Shown: one piece after another, positions 1 through 9,112 of the stretch
Layout of the letters: each line of letters begins with the position of its first letter
Numbering within the stretch: position 1 is the stretch's first letter
NCBI GenBank assembly: GCA_965229005.1
Contig: CBDDIP010000002.1
Span: 62,001-126,000, forward strand
Length of the DNA: 64,000 bases
Reading direction: 5' to 3'
From: CBDDIP01 sp965229005
GTDB lineage: Bacteria; Actinomycetota; Acidimicrobiia; Acidimicrobiales; Ilumatobacteraceae
Made by a program: the position numbers and the translations under genes
The notes under the pieces: model-generated
Told to the model about the DNA's origin: nothing
Seen by the model: the letters and a program-made list of their open reading frames with translations, nothing else
The model's database searches: none

Positions 1-1
1 G

Positions 2-796
2 CTGCGCGGCATGGTCGACGAGCTGGTCGACGGGCGCGGCTTCGTGCTGATCCGTGGCGTGCCGGTCGATGGGCTCGACGAGGCGGAGCTCGAACGGATC
101 TACTGGACGATCGGTCTGCACCTCGGCACACCGATCCCGCAGAACGACGCCGGGGATCTCCTCGTGCACGTTCGCGACGAGGGCCTCGACTTCGCCAACC
201 CGGAGGTGCGGGCGTACCAGACGTCGGCGCGGCTCGACTACCACAGCGACTCCAGCGACGTGGTCGGTCTGCTCTGCGTCCGACCCGCTCGCGAAGGCGG
301 CGTGTCCACCATCGTCAGCTCGGCTGCGGTGTTCAACGCCGCGCTGCAGCGCCGCCCGGATCTGGCCGACGAGCTGCTCGGTACGTGGTGGTGGGATCGA
401 CGCAAGAAGGACCTGTCAGCGTCGTTCTTCCAACGGCGCATCTTCGCCGCCGACCACGGCGCGCTCGTCAGCTACTACGGCCGTGCACACATCGAATCGG
501 CCACCCGCGGCGCCGAGGTCCCCGAGCTGACCTCGCGACAGGTCGAGGTGCTCGACCTGCTCGACGAGCTGGCCAACGATCCGGCGTTCGTGCTCAACAT
601 GAGCTTCCAGCCCGGCGACATCCAGTTCCTCAACAACTACAAGGTCTGGCACGCGCGCACGCACTACATCGACCACGACGATCCGGCCCGCAAGCGCGAC
701 CTGATCCGCCTGTGGCTGCGCGTCGCCGTCGACCTGAACCTGCCTCACGACTTCGCCGTCGGCGGGATCACGGCACGAACGGTGAACGCGCCGTGA
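2..796 (+). CDS. TauD/TfdA-family Fe(II)/2-oxoglutarate dioxygenase (5' end outside the window)
   Basis: The frame is open to the left edge, so the gene is probably cut there; the first in-window ATG is at 11. The product has the facial triad of 2-oxoglutarate dioxygenases: HSD (H78 and D80 counted from that ATG), a distal histidine in KVWHARTHY (H214) and the 2-oxoglutarate-binding arginine in RKRDLIRLWLR (about R233). Family members hydroxylate small organic acids, taurine or aryloxyacids while decarboxylating 2-oxoglutarate in the cytosol. Its stop overlaps the GTG start of the next gene (GTGA), so it is the first visible member of a four-gene operon with a CoA ligase, a Rieske oxygenase and an RraA-like protein. 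The substrate is unknown; the context suggests the catabolism of a cyclic or aromatic acid. Confidence 0.85.
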   Translation: MRGMVDELVDGRGFVLIRGVPVDGLDEAELERIYWTIGLHLGTPIPQNDAGDLLVHVRDEGLDFANPEVRAYQTSARLDYHSDSSDVVGLLCVRPAREGGVSTIVSSAAVFNAALQRRPDLADELLGTWWWDRRKKDLSASFFQRRIFAADHGALVSYYGRAHIESATRGAEVPELTSRQVEVLDLLDELANDPAFVLNMSFQPGDIQFLNNYKVWHARTHYIDHDDPARKRDLIRLWLRVAVDLNLPHDFAVGGITARTVNAP

Positions 797-2328
797 CACC
801 GACCGCCTTCGCCAGCACGTGGGACCGCTCGGTCGCTGCTCGCGGCGCCCACCCGTTCCTGCGCTTCGAGGCACCCGACGGCTCGGTCGCGGCGTGGACG
901 TACGACGAGTTCGACGCGGTCGTGTGCCGCGCCGCGGGCGTGCTGGACGCGCACGGCGTTCGTGCCGGCAGCAGCGTGCACCTCGCGCTCACGAACTGCC
1001 CGGCCTTCGTCGCCGTGTGGTTGGCCACCAACCGCCTCGGCGCATGGATCGTGCCGTCGGATCCGATGGGCTCGGCCACCGAGCTGCACGGGCACATCGA
1101 ACGCACCGCTCCGATCATCGGCTTCTGCGCGACGACGCGCGCCGACGTGTACCGCGACGCCGCGGCCGGCTCGGCGCTGACCATCGTCGAGATCGACGAA
1201 GCCAGCAGCGACCGCTTGGTGATCGACGGCCCCGAGCACCACGGCCGCAACGCCGTCGACCCGCTCGCACGTGCCGCGGTGATGTTCACCTCCGGCACCA
1301 CCGGCCGGCCGAAGGGCGTCGAGATCACCCAGGCGAACTACGCGTTCACCGGGGCGACGATGGCCGCGGCCGCCGGGCTCGAGGCGGAGCACCGTCAACT
1401 CGTCGTGCTGCCGCTGTTCCACGCCAACGCGCAGTTCTACAGCTTCGCCAGTGCGATCTGGGCGGGCGCGTCGGTGGCCCTGATGCACACGTTCTCGGCC
1501 AGCGGGTTCCTGCGTCAGGTGGTCGCCCACGGCGCCACGCACGCGAGCTTGTTCGCCGCGCCGATGCGCATGATCCTCGCCCGCAGCGAACCGCCGGCGC
1601 GGCCCATCGGCCTGCAGCACTGCTGGTACGCGATGAACATCTCGCCCGACCAGCACGCCACGTTCACCGAGTGGCTCGGCTGTGCACCGCGCCAGCTCTA
1701 CGGGATGACCGAGACGGTGCCCGCCGTGCTCAGCGAACCCGCCGGCGACACCGTCCCCGGCACGATGGGCTTTGCCACGGGCGGGTGCCTGGTCGAGGTG
1801 GACGCCGCGACCGGCAACGTCGGCGAGATCCTCGTCGGCGGCGTGCGCGGTGAGACGCTGTTCGCCGGTTACCTCGACGATCCCGACACCACGGCCGCCA
1901 GCTTCCGCACGAGCGCCGACGGCAGCGAGTGGTTCCTCACCGGCGACCGCGCCATCCGCGATGCGGCCGGCCGGTTCTCCTTCGACGGCCGGCGCAGCGA
2001 CGTGCTCAAGGTGGCCGGCGAGAACGTCTCGACCGTGGAGGTGGAGCAGGTGCTCAGCTCGCACCCCGGCGTGCTCGAAGCTGCCGTGGTCGGTCAGCCC
2101 GACGACATCCGCGACGAGGTGCCCGTGGCCTTCGTCGTCGCCAACGACCCCGATGCTGCGCCGTCGCTCGACGAGCTGCACGAGTGGTGCGCGCTGCATT
2201 TGACCAAGTCGAAACGCCCACGTGACATCGCGTTGGTAGACCAACTGCCGCGCACCAGTGTCGGCAAGATCCGCAAGTTCCTGCTCCGTGACGCCGCGAG
2301 CGCCGCCTCTGGAGGCCCCTCATCATGA
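793..2328 (+). CDS. acyl-CoA synthetase / AMP-forming ligase (ANL superfamily)
   Basis: This 511-residue protein has all the hallmarks of adenylate-forming ligases: the phosphate loop FTSGTTGRPKG (about residues 165-176), YGMTE (about 303), the hinge region GRRSDVLKVAGENVS and a C-terminal GKIRK with the catalytic lysine near residue 492. Such enzymes activate a carboxylic acid to an acyl-AMP and then a CoA thioester. I chose the GTG at 793 because it overlaps the upstream stop as GTGA and the product aligns from its first residues with the family; an in-frame extension back to 385 runs through the dioxygenase gene. An ATGA overlap links it to the Rieske gene. The substrate is probably the acid that the neighbouring oxygenases produce or attack; it cannot be told from fatty-acid, benzoate or cyclohexane-carboxylate ligases here. 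Confidence 0.9.
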   Translation: MTPTAFASTWDRSVAARGAHPFLRFEAPDGSVAAWTYDEFDAVVCRAAGVLDAHGVRAGSSVHLALTNCPAFVAVWLATNRLGAWIVPSDPMGSATELHGHIERTAPIIGFCATTRADVYRDAAAGSALTIVEIDEASSDRLVIDGPEHHGRNAVDPLARAAVMFTSGTTGRPKGVEITQANYAFTGATMAAAAGLEAEHRQLVVLPLFHANAQFYSFASAIWAGASVALMHTFSASGFLRQVVAHGATHASLFAAPMRMILARSEPPARPIGLQHCWYAMNISPDQHATFTEWLGCAPRQLYGMTETVPAVLSEPAGDTVPGTMGFATGGCLVEVDAATGNVGEILVGGVRGETLFAGYLDDPDTTAASFRTSADGSEWFLTGDRAIRDAAGRFSFDGRRSDVLKVAGENVSTVEVEQVLSSHPGVLEAAVVGQPDDIRDEVPVAFVVANDPDAAPSLDELHEWCALHLTKSKRPRDIALVDQLPRTSVGKIRKFLLRDAASAASGGPSS

Positions 2329-3512
2329 CCATCCTCAACGACGATCTGCTCACCTCGTTCGATGCCTCGATCACCGACGTCGACACTGCGGTCACCCTGC
2401 CGCCGGACATCTACACGTCCGAGGAATTCCTCGACTTCGAGCGCCGCTCGGTGTTCGCCCACGAGTGGCTGTGCGTCGGCCTCTCCAACCGCATCCCCAA
2501 CGTCGGCGACTACTTCACCACCACCGCCAACGGCGAGCAGATCATCGTCTCGCGCGCCAAGGACGGCTCGGTCCGCGCGTTCTCCAGCATCTGCCAGCAC
2601 CGCGGCATGCAGGTCGCCGACGACTCGGGCAACTGCACCAAGTTCACCTGCCCGTACCACCTGTGGAGCTACGACCTCACCGGCCGCCTGCTCGGCGCGC
2701 CGGCGATGGAGCGCACCAAGGACTTCGACAAGAAGGACTTCCCGCTGCCCGCGCTGAAGGTGGAGATCTGGAAGGGCTTCGTCTTCGTCCACTTCGACGC
2801 CGACGCCGACGCGCTGGCGCCGACGCTGGCCGCCTACGAGCCGTACGTCGAGCACTACGACCTCGAGAACGCCGTCTGCCCGGGCACCTTCACGCTCCAC
2901 GACCTGCCGTGGAACTGGAAGGTGATGTTCGAGAACTTCAACGACGGCTACCACGCCAACAAGCTGCACCACACGATCCAGGACTTCTGCCCGAGCGAGC
3001 TCGCCGCGTTCCCCGTCGAGTGGGAGCCGAAGTCCAACGTCATCTTCCGCACCAACGGCTACACGCACATCGACGGCGGGTTCAACGCCACGACGAAGGC
3101 GTTGCTGCCGATCTTCCCGAAGCTCACCGAGGAGGAGCGCTGGCGCAGCACGTTCGCGCTGATGCCGCCGACGCTGTGCTTCGGCACCGCGCCGGATCAG
3201 GCGTTCTTCTTCATCGTCCGCCCGAAGACGGCCGACACCATCGACCTCGAGATCGGCTACCTGCTCGACCCGAGCGCGCTCGAGCACCCGATGTTCGACC
3301 ACCTCTACGAGATGAGCGACGCGGGCGTGCAGGTGTTCGTGCGCCAGGACCAGGACGCGACCACCAAGGTGCAGCGCGGCATGCACAGCCGCTTCGCCGC
3401 GCGCGGCCGCTACAGCTGGCAGGAAGCCAGCCACGTCCAGTTCAACCGTTGGCTGATCCAGCGCTACCGCGACCACTGGCCGACCGCCACGCCCGACGGG
3501 GCCGACGCATGA
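2325..3512 (+). CDS. Rieske non-heme iron oxygenase, large (alpha) subunit
   Basis: The 395-residue protein carries a Rieske [2Fe-2S] motif, C90-x-H92 and C109-PY-H112, followed by a mononuclear iron site with DGYH(x4)H (H210, H215). This is the layout of aromatic-ring-hydroxylating and demethylating oxygenase alpha subunits. A GGAGG ribosome site at 2311-2315 precedes the ATG at 2325, which overlaps the ligase stop. No ferredoxin or FNR-type reductase gene lies beside it; the flavin reductase at 10618 or a distant gene may supply electrons (inference). The family covers ring dihydroxylation, O- or N-demethylation and carnitine-type cleavage, so the reaction stays open. Confidence 0.9.
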   Translation: MTILNDDLLTSFDASITDVDTAVTLPPDIYTSEEFLDFERRSVFAHEWLCVGLSNRIPNVGDYFTTTANGEQIIVSRAKDGSVRAFSSICQHRGMQVADDSGNCTKFTCPYHLWSYDLTGRLLGAPAMERTKDFDKKDFPLPALKVEIWKGFVFVHFDADADALAPTLAAYEPYVEHYDLENAVCPGTFTLHDLPWNWKVMFENFNDGYHANKLHHTIQDFCPSELAAFPVEWEPKSNVIFRTNGYTHIDGGFNATTKALLPIFPKLTEEERWRSTFALMPPTLCFGTAPDQAFFFIVRPKTADTIDLEIGYLLDPSALEHPMFDHLYEMSDAGVQVFVRQDQDATTKVQRGMHSRFAARGRYSWQEASHVQFNRWLIQRYRDHWPTATPDGADA

Positions 3513-4168
3513 GCGACGCCCAGGTCTCCGTGACCGCTCCCCCGGTGTCGGCGATCGCCGACGTCCTCGCGCTCTGGGGCCGCGACGGCTGGCTGACGCC
3601 ACCGCTGCGTCCGGTCGTGCCGTCGACGCGTTCGATCCTGTCCGGCGTGCGCATCGTCGAGGTGCGCGCCACTCCCGGCGGCGCCGGCATCGGCCCGATC
3701 TACGACCTGCTCAGCTCGCCGCTCGCCGGACATGTGGTGCTCATCGCCGGGGCCCAACCGGTGCCCGGTGCGATGTGGGGCGAGATCCTCAGCACCGCCG
3801 CCGCGCAGTACGGCGCCGCCGGTGTGCTCGTCGACGGCGCAGTCCGTGACCGGCCGGCGATGTCTGCGATCGGTCTGCCCATCTACGCGGCGAGCGAAGC
3901 GGTGGTCGGGCCGGCCGGCCAGGTGGAGGTGATCGGCACGGATCGTGCCGTGATCGTCGGTGGCGCCACGGTGTCGCCCGACGACCTCGTGGTCATCGAC
4001 GAGACGGGCTGCGTGCGCGTGTGCGCCGCCGAGCTCGATGAGGTCATGGAGGCGGCCGAGCGCTATGCGGCCGCAGAGGAACTCGTGGTGCAGGCACTCG
4101 ACGCGGGCACACCGCTGACCGAGGCCTACCGCCACAAGCAGACCGTCGTTGCCGAGCTGAGGAGGTGA
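3509..4168 (+). CDS. RraA-like / HMG-aldolase family protein
   Basis: A 219-residue protein with the RraA/4-hydroxy-4-methyl-2-oxoglutarate aldolase core: GEILSTAAAQYGAAG followed by LVDGAVRD, the loop that binds the divalent metal and pyruvate-like ligand in the aldolases. The ATG at 3509 overlaps the Rieske stop (ATGA) and closes the four-gene operon. In catabolic clusters such proteins act as pyruvate-releasing aldolases or oxaloacetate decarboxylases at the end of meta-cleavage-type pathways. The sequence alone does not separate these activities from the RNase E-inhibitor branch; the context favours a metabolic enzyme. Confidence 0.8.
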   Translation: MSDAQVSVTAPPVSAIADVLALWGRDGWLTPPLRPVVPSTRSILSGVRIVEVRATPGGAGIGPIYDLLSSPLAGHVVLIAGAQPVPGAMWGEILSTAAAQYGAAGVLVDGAVRDRPAMSAIGLPIYAASEAVVGPAGQVEVIGTDRAVIVGGATVSPDDLVVIDETGCVRVCAAELDEVMEAAERYAAAEELVVQALDAGTPLTEAYRHKQTVVAELRR

Positions 4169-4268
4169 CCAAGGGCCCACGGGAGCGCGCCCACGATCAC
4201 GGCGAAACGATTTTGACGAACCACTGCATTGCAGCCAAGAACACGAGACTCGCTCTCGGGGGAGACAC

Positions 4269-5426
4269 ATGAAAGCAACCCGTACCGCCCTGGCAGCCAT
4301 CGCTGCCCTGAGCATCCTCGCCGCAGCCTGCGGCTCCGACGACAAGGACTCCGACGGCACCACGCCGGCGGCGACCACACCTGCCACCGACGCCGGCACC
4401 ACGCCGCCGACGGATGCGGGCACGACCCCGGGCACCACCCCGGAGACCACCCCCGGCACCACCGGCGAGGCCCTCAGCCTCGACACCAACGGTGACGGCA
4501 AGGTCGTCTTCGGCGTTGCCACGCCAGGTCCCCGCAACGACGGCGCCTACTACCAGGCGCTGGTCGACGGCGTCACGAAGTTCTCGACCGACAACGGCTA
4601 CGAAGAGCCGATCGTCGTCGACAACATCAAGCCGGAAGAGGCCGCGACTCAGCTCGACAGCCTCGCCCGTCAGGACGTCGACGTGATCACCGTCGGCGCC
4701 GGCGAGATCGCCGACCCGCTGCCGGACCTCACCGAGAAGTACGGCGACATCATCTGGTACTGCAACTGCGGTGGTGGCTTCGAGCCGCTGCCCAACCTCA
4801 TCCAGTCCGGTGACGACGGTTCCGAGATCGCCTACTCCGCAGGCGTCGCCACCGGTCTGCTCATGCAGGCCAAGGGCGTCACCAAGGCCGCGATGATCGG
4901 CAACAACAGCTTCAACTTCGAGAAGGAGAGCTTCGGCTCCTTCCGTCTCGGACTCGACGACGTCGACAAGTCCTTCGAGTGGACCTACGTGGCCAGCGGC
5001 TCGTTCAACGACGTCGCTGCCGCCACCGAGGCCTTCAACAACTTGAAGGACCAGGGCGTCGGCGCCATCTACCCGTACCTGGGTGGCGCACACGAGGCCG
5101 TCGTCAAGCTGTCCAACGAGAACGACATCATCACGATGAGTGCCGGATCGGCCAACGCCTGCGAGCGCACCGACATCCACTACGACATCGCGGTGAAGTT
5201 CGACTCGGGCCTGTACCTCGGGACGATCCTCAAGGAGATCTCCGAAGGCAAGCTGCAGCGCGGTGAGACCCGTACGTTCCACGTCGGTGTCGACCCCGAG
5301 GTGGGCGCAGTGATCTGCGATCCCACCCCGGAGCAGACCGCGGCGATGGAAGCCGCCTACGCCAAGATCGCCTCGGGCGAGCTGAACGACGCCTTCGGCG
5401 CCGTCAAGGCCGAGGCATACGCTTGA
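4269..5426 (+). CDS. BMP-family ABC transporter substrate-binding lipoprotein
   Basis: A 385-residue lipoprotein: the N-terminus runs into the lipobox LAAAC with C21 as the lipidated cysteine, then a Thr/Pro-rich tether (about 25-65), then a PBP1/basic-membrane-protein fold (VFGVATPGPRNDGAYYQALVDGV). BMP proteins of this kind usually bind nucleosides or purine-like ligands. It is followed by the two-domain ATPase and two permeases of the same transporter with overlapping starts. The 100-bp leader has a weak -35-like TTGACG at 4213-4218 and a short palindrome CTGCATTGCAG at 4224-4234 that could be an operator. The ligand is inferred from the family, not shown. Confidence 0.9.
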   Translation: MKATRTALAAIAALSILAAACGSDDKDSDGTTPAATTPATDAGTTPPTDAGTTPGTTPETTPGTTGEALSLDTNGDGKVVFGVATPGPRNDGAYYQALVDGVTKFSTDNGYEEPIVVDNIKPEEAATQLDSLARQDVDVITVGAGEIADPLPDLTEKYGDIIWYCNCGGGFEPLPNLIQSGDDGSEIAYSAGVATGLLMQAKGVTKAAMIGNNSFNFEKESFGSFRLGLDDVDKSFEWTYVASGSFNDVAAATEAFNNLKDQGVGAIYPYLGGAHEAVVKLSNENDIITMSAGSANACERTDIHYDIAVKFDSGLYLGTILKEISEGKLQRGETRTFHVGVDPEVGAVICDPTPEQTAAMEAAYAKIASGELNDAFGAVKAEAYA

Positions 5427-7015
5427 GCAAGGTTGATGTGGGGGTGGCGGCTTCGGCCGCCACCCCTGCGGTTTCCCTCCGCAACATCACGAAGCGGTAC
5501 GGCCGCGTCGTCGCCTGCAACGAGGTCGATCTCGACCTCCATCACGGGCGCATCCACGGCGTGCTCGGCGAGAACGGCGCCGGCAAGTCGACGCTGATGA
5601 AGATCCTCATCGGGCTGATCCAGCCGGACGATGGGGCCATCTCGATCCGCGGTGAGATCACCACGATCTCCGATCCGCTGGCCGCTGCCGATCACGGCAT
5701 CGCCATGGTCCACCAGCACTACAGCCTCGTCGAGCCGCTCACCGTCTGGGAGAACGTCGTGCTCGGCGAACGAGTCTCGCTCGATCGCAAGCAGGCCTGC
5801 GCACGCGTCGCTGCGATCAGCGAGCGCTACGGCCTGGGCATCGACCCGATGGCCACCGTCTCACGTCTCACCGCCGGCGAGCGCCAGCGCGTCGAGATCA
5901 TCAAGTGCCTGCGGCGCGAGCCGCGCATCATCGTCTTCGACGAACCGACCAGCGTGCTGACACCGGCGGAGAGCGAACAGCTCTTCTCCGTGCTGCGCAC
6001 CGTGGTCGCCGACGAGGGGCGCGCCGTCGCCCTCGTGTCGCACAAGCTCGACGAGATCCTCCACGCCACCGATGAGGTCACCATCATGCGTGGGGGCCGC
6101 GTCATCGATCGCCTGCCCACCGCTGACGCCACCGCCGCGTCGCTGGCGCAGAGCATGGTCGGACGCCCGGTGTCGCTGCGCTCCGAAGCTGCAGCACTCG
6201 GGCTGATCGGGGCCGCCGCCGAGATCGCCGAAGAAAGCGACGAGGCCGAGGAAGCCGCATTGCTGCAGGCTCCCGTCGTCCTCGAGGTGCAGGACGCGAC
6301 GCTCACCGATCGCGACGGACACGTGCTGCTCGATCATCTCTCGATCACCGTCCACGCCGGTGAGATCGTCGGACTCGCCGGTGTCGAGGGCAACGGGCAG
6401 CGGCCGTTGGCCGACGTGCTGTCCAGCCTGATCTCCCTCGACAGCGGCGCCGTCCTCGTCGACGGCAGACACGTCGCCTACGACAAGCCGGGGGCGCTTG
6501 GCGCGGCCGGCGTCGGCGTGATCCCCGAGGACCGTCACGACTCCGGATGCGTCCTCGACCTCAGCGTTGCCGAGAACCTCGTCCTCGCCGACCTCGACGG
6601 CGTCAGCAAGAACGGCATCCTCGATCGCAAGCTGATCGAGGCGCGCGCTGCCGAGCTGATGAAGGCCTTCGAGATCCAGGCGTCGTCGCCGCACGCGCCG
6701 ATGCGCTCGCTGTCCGGCGGCAACCAGCAACGCGTCGTGCTCGCCCGGGAGCTGTCGGCCAAGCCGCGCGTGCTGATCGCAGCGCAGCCGACTCGCGGCC
6801 TCGACGTCGGCGCCATCGAGTACATGAGCTCACGTCTGCGGGACGCCGCCGCTGATGGCGTGGGCGTGCTGCTGATCTCCACCGAGCTCGAGGAGGTGCT
6901 GACGTTGTCACATCGCATCTGCGTCATCCATGAAGGACGCATCGTCGGCGAGATGGCCACGGCGGAGACCGACATCGAGCGTCTCGGCCTGCTGATGGGA
7001 GGAGTGACCGCATGA
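5423..7015 (+). CDS. ABC transporter ATPase with two nucleotide-binding domains (nucleoside/BMP type)
   Basis: This 530-residue protein has two ABC domains in tandem, as in RbsA/YufO-type importers. Domain 1 has Walker A GENGAGKST, signature LTAGERQRVEI and Walker B IIVFDEPTS. Domain 2 has a degenerate Walker A (GVEGNGQRPL, lacking the GKST end) but a good signature LSGGNQQRVVLAREL. A degenerate site in one domain is usual in this family. Translation starts at a TTG that overlaps the stop of the binding-protein gene (TTGA). It powers import through the two permeases encoded next. Confidence 0.9.
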   Translation: MSKVDVGVAASAATPAVSLRNITKRYGRVVACNEVDLDLHHGRIHGVLGENGAGKSTLMKILIGLIQPDDGAISIRGEITTISDPLAAADHGIAMVHQHYSLVEPLTVWENVVLGERVSLDRKQACARVAAISERYGLGIDPMATVSRLTAGERQRVEIIKCLRREPRIIVFDEPTSVLTPAESEQLFSVLRTVVADEGRAVALVSHKLDEILHATDEVTIMRGGRVIDRLPTADATAASLAQSMVGRPVSLRSEAAALGLIGAAAEIAEESDEAEEAALLQAPVVLEVQDATLTDRDGHVLLDHLSITVHAGEIVGLAGVEGNGQRPLADVLSSLISLDSGAVLVDGRHVAYDKPGALGAAGVGVIPEDRHDSGCVLDLSVAENLVLADLDGVSKNGILDRKLIEARAAELMKAFEIQASSPHAPMRSLSGGNQQRVVLARELSAKPRVLIAAQPTRGLDVGAIEYMSSRLRDAAADGVGVLLISTELEEVLTLSHRICVIHEGRIVGEMATAETDIERLGLLMGGVTA

Positions 7016-8169
7016 GCACCGCCGCGCTCGAAGCGAGCCAGGTGAACGAGCAACGATCGAGTGCGCCCGCCGGGCCATCGATGCTGCGCCGCACGCTGCC
7101 GACCGTCCTCGCCTATGCGCTCTCGATCGCCATCGCACTCGCCCTGTGCGCGGTGCTCGTCAGCAGCACCGGTGGGTCGGCGTCGAAGGTGCTCACCGCA
7201 CTGCTCGACGGCAGCCTGCGCTCACCGGGGGCTTGGGGGATCACGATCAGCACCGCTGCCCCGCTGCTCATCGTCGCCGCCGGCACCATCGCCGCCGGCA
7301 AGGCAGGCATCGGCAGCATCGGCCAGGAGGGCCAGGTGCTGATCGGCGCCGCCGGGTTCGCCTTCGTCGCCTCGCGCATCGACGCACCGGGCTGGGTGAC
7401 GATCCTCGTCTCGCTCGGCGTGGGCGTCGTGCTCGGCGGGCTGTGGGCGCTGATCGCTGCGGTGATGAAGTACGCCCGCAAGGTGCCCGAGGTGATCTCG
7501 ACGCTCCTGTTGGTGTTCATCGCTGCGCAGCTCACCGACTTCGGCCTGACGAAGCGGTGGCTCCTGGCATCGCACTCGAAGGACTCGCGAGTGAACAACG
7601 GCGAGCCGATCAAGCGCGCCGCTCGCCTGCCGGGCATCGACATCTTCGGCAACACCGTCTCGTGGGCCGCGGTGATCGCACTCGTGGTCACCATCGGCGT
7701 GGGCGTCGTGTTGGCCCGCACCACCGTCGGGTTCAAGCTGCGCATGCTCGGCCTCAACGCTCGAACCGCACGGCGTGCCGGCGTGTCTGCCGCCGTCGTC
7801 GGCGGTGGCGCACTGGTCTTCTCCGGGGCGGCCGCCGGCCTGGCCGGTGGCGTGTGGCTCTCCGGTGGCGTCGTCGGTGACCGCTTCACCACCGGCATGT
7901 CGTCCAACCTCGGCTGGCAGGGCCTGCTCGTGGCGCTGCTCGCCCGGCAGCGAGCCGCGCTGGCCATCCCGATGGCGTTCGTCTTCGCCGCATTGCGGAC
8001 CGGTTCGCAGTTCCTCTCCGCGACCGGCGTCGACCGGCGCATCGCCGACGTCGTGCAGGCGATGCTCGTGCTCGCGCTGCTCGTGGTCCCGGCGTTCCAG
8101 GAGATCCAACGACGGCGGGGCGAACAGCGCCGTGCGACCGCCGCAGCACGCGGGACGGTGACGGCATGA
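7012..8169 (+). CDS. ABC transporter permease (BPD_transp_2 family), first subunit
   Basis: The 385-residue hydrophobic protein has a cytoplasmic N-terminal stretch and about eight to nine membrane segments, with the family's GKAGIGSIGQEGQ loop and GLNARTARRAGVSAAVV coupling region that contacts the ATPase. The ATG overlaps the ATPase stop (ATGA). It pairs with the following permease to form the membrane channel of the BMP-type importer. Confidence 0.88.
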   Translation: MSTAALEASQVNEQRSSAPAGPSMLRRTLPTVLAYALSIAIALALCAVLVSSTGGSASKVLTALLDGSLRSPGAWGITISTAAPLLIVAAGTIAAGKAGIGSIGQEGQVLIGAAGFAFVASRIDAPGWVTILVSLGVGVVLGGLWALIAAVMKYARKVPEVISTLLLVFIAAQLTDFGLTKRWLLASHSKDSRVNNGEPIKRAARLPGIDIFGNTVSWAAVIALVVTIGVGVVLARTTVGFKLRMLGLNARTARRAGVSAAVVGGGALVFSGAAAGLAGGVWLSGGVVGDRFTTGMSSNLGWQGLLVALLARQRAALAIPMAFVFAALRTGSQFLSATGVDRRIADVVQAMLVLALLVVPAFQEIQRRRGEQRRATAAARGTVTA

Positions 8170-9107
8170 TCGCCTTCGGACAGGCCATCTGGGACCTCTT
8201 CAGCTCGGAGTCGACCTACGCGTCGACGATGCGCTTCAGCACGCTGCTGGCCTTCGCCGCGATCGGCGAGTGGATCGCGGAGCGCGCCGGCACGATCAAC
8301 ATCTCCGTCGAGGGCATGATCCTCAACGGGGCCTTCATGGCCGCACTCGGCTCGCACCTCACCGGCAACATCTGGTTGGCGATCCTGTTCGGCATCGCCG
8401 GCGGTCTGATCGTGGCGATCGTGCAGGGCGTGATGGCCCACCGCCTCGGCACCAACCAATTCGTCGTCGGTCTGACCCTGAACGTGCTGACGATCGGTCT
8501 GACCACGTTCCTCGACGCGCAGATCGAGCCGGTCGTGCAGTCGGGCGGTGTGAAGGCCTGGCGGATCCCGCTGCTGTCCGACATCCCGCTCGTCGGTCGA
8601 GCGCTGTTCAACCAGGCACCGCTGCAGTACGCGCTGTACCCGTTGATCCCGCTGGCGTGGTGGCTGGTCTACCGGACTCGATGGGGCCTCGAACTGCGCT
8701 GTGCCGGCGAGAACCCGCAGGCGGGCGACGTCAGCGGCATCGACGTCAACAAGCGTCGACGCCAGGGCGTGTACGTCGCCGGCCTGTTCGCCGGCCTGGC
8801 CGGCACCTACCTCACGCTCGGCCAGACCGGCAGCTTCACCGCCAACTCGTTGAACGGTCGCGGCTTCATCGCGCTCGCCGCGGTGATCTTCGGCGGTTGG
8901 ACGCTGAAGGGCACGATCGCCGGCGCGTTCGTCTTCGGCTTCTTCCAGGCGCTCGGCTCCGTGTTCCAGGCGCTCGGCTACAAGGCCAACCCGCAGCTGC
9001 TGGTCGCCCTGCCGTACGTGATGGCACTGGCGACGATGCTCGTCTTCGCCGCCCGCAGTCGCCAGCCCTCCGCGCTGGCCAGACCGTTCGTTCGCGGACT
9101 GACCTGA
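8166..9107 (+). CDS. ABC transporter permease (BPD_transp_2 family), second subunit
   Basis: A 313-residue polytopic protein of the YufQ/NupQ type, with the early motif ERAGTINISVEGMIL typical of the smaller permease of nucleoside-type transporters and a coupling region GENPQAGDVSGIDV. It overlaps the first permease by four bases (ATGA) and completes the binding protein-ATPase-permease-permease set. The amidase gene starts only five bases downstream, so imported substrate and amidase may be linked functionally. Confidence 0.88.
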   Translation: MIAFGQAIWDLFSSESTYASTMRFSTLLAFAAIGEWIAERAGTINISVEGMILNGAFMAALGSHLTGNIWLAILFGIAGGLIVAIVQGVMAHRLGTNQFVVGLTLNVLTIGLTTFLDAQIEPVVQSGGVKAWRIPLLSDIPLVGRALFNQAPLQYALYPLIPLAWWLVYRTRWGLELRCAGENPQAGDVSGIDVNKRRRQGVYVAGLFAGLAGTYLTLGQTGSFTANSLNGRGFIALAAVIFGGWTLKGTIAGAFVFGFFQALGSVFQALGYKANPQLLVALPYVMALATMLVFAARSRQPSALARPFVRGLT

Positions 9108-9112
9108 CCCCG

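Noticed and set aside
745..2244. Long minus-strand open frame of 499 codons across the CoA ligase gene
   Set aside because: Antisense shadow of GC-rich coding DNA; product is low-complexity in H, R, V, G and lacks any domain, while the plus strand encodes a clear ligase.
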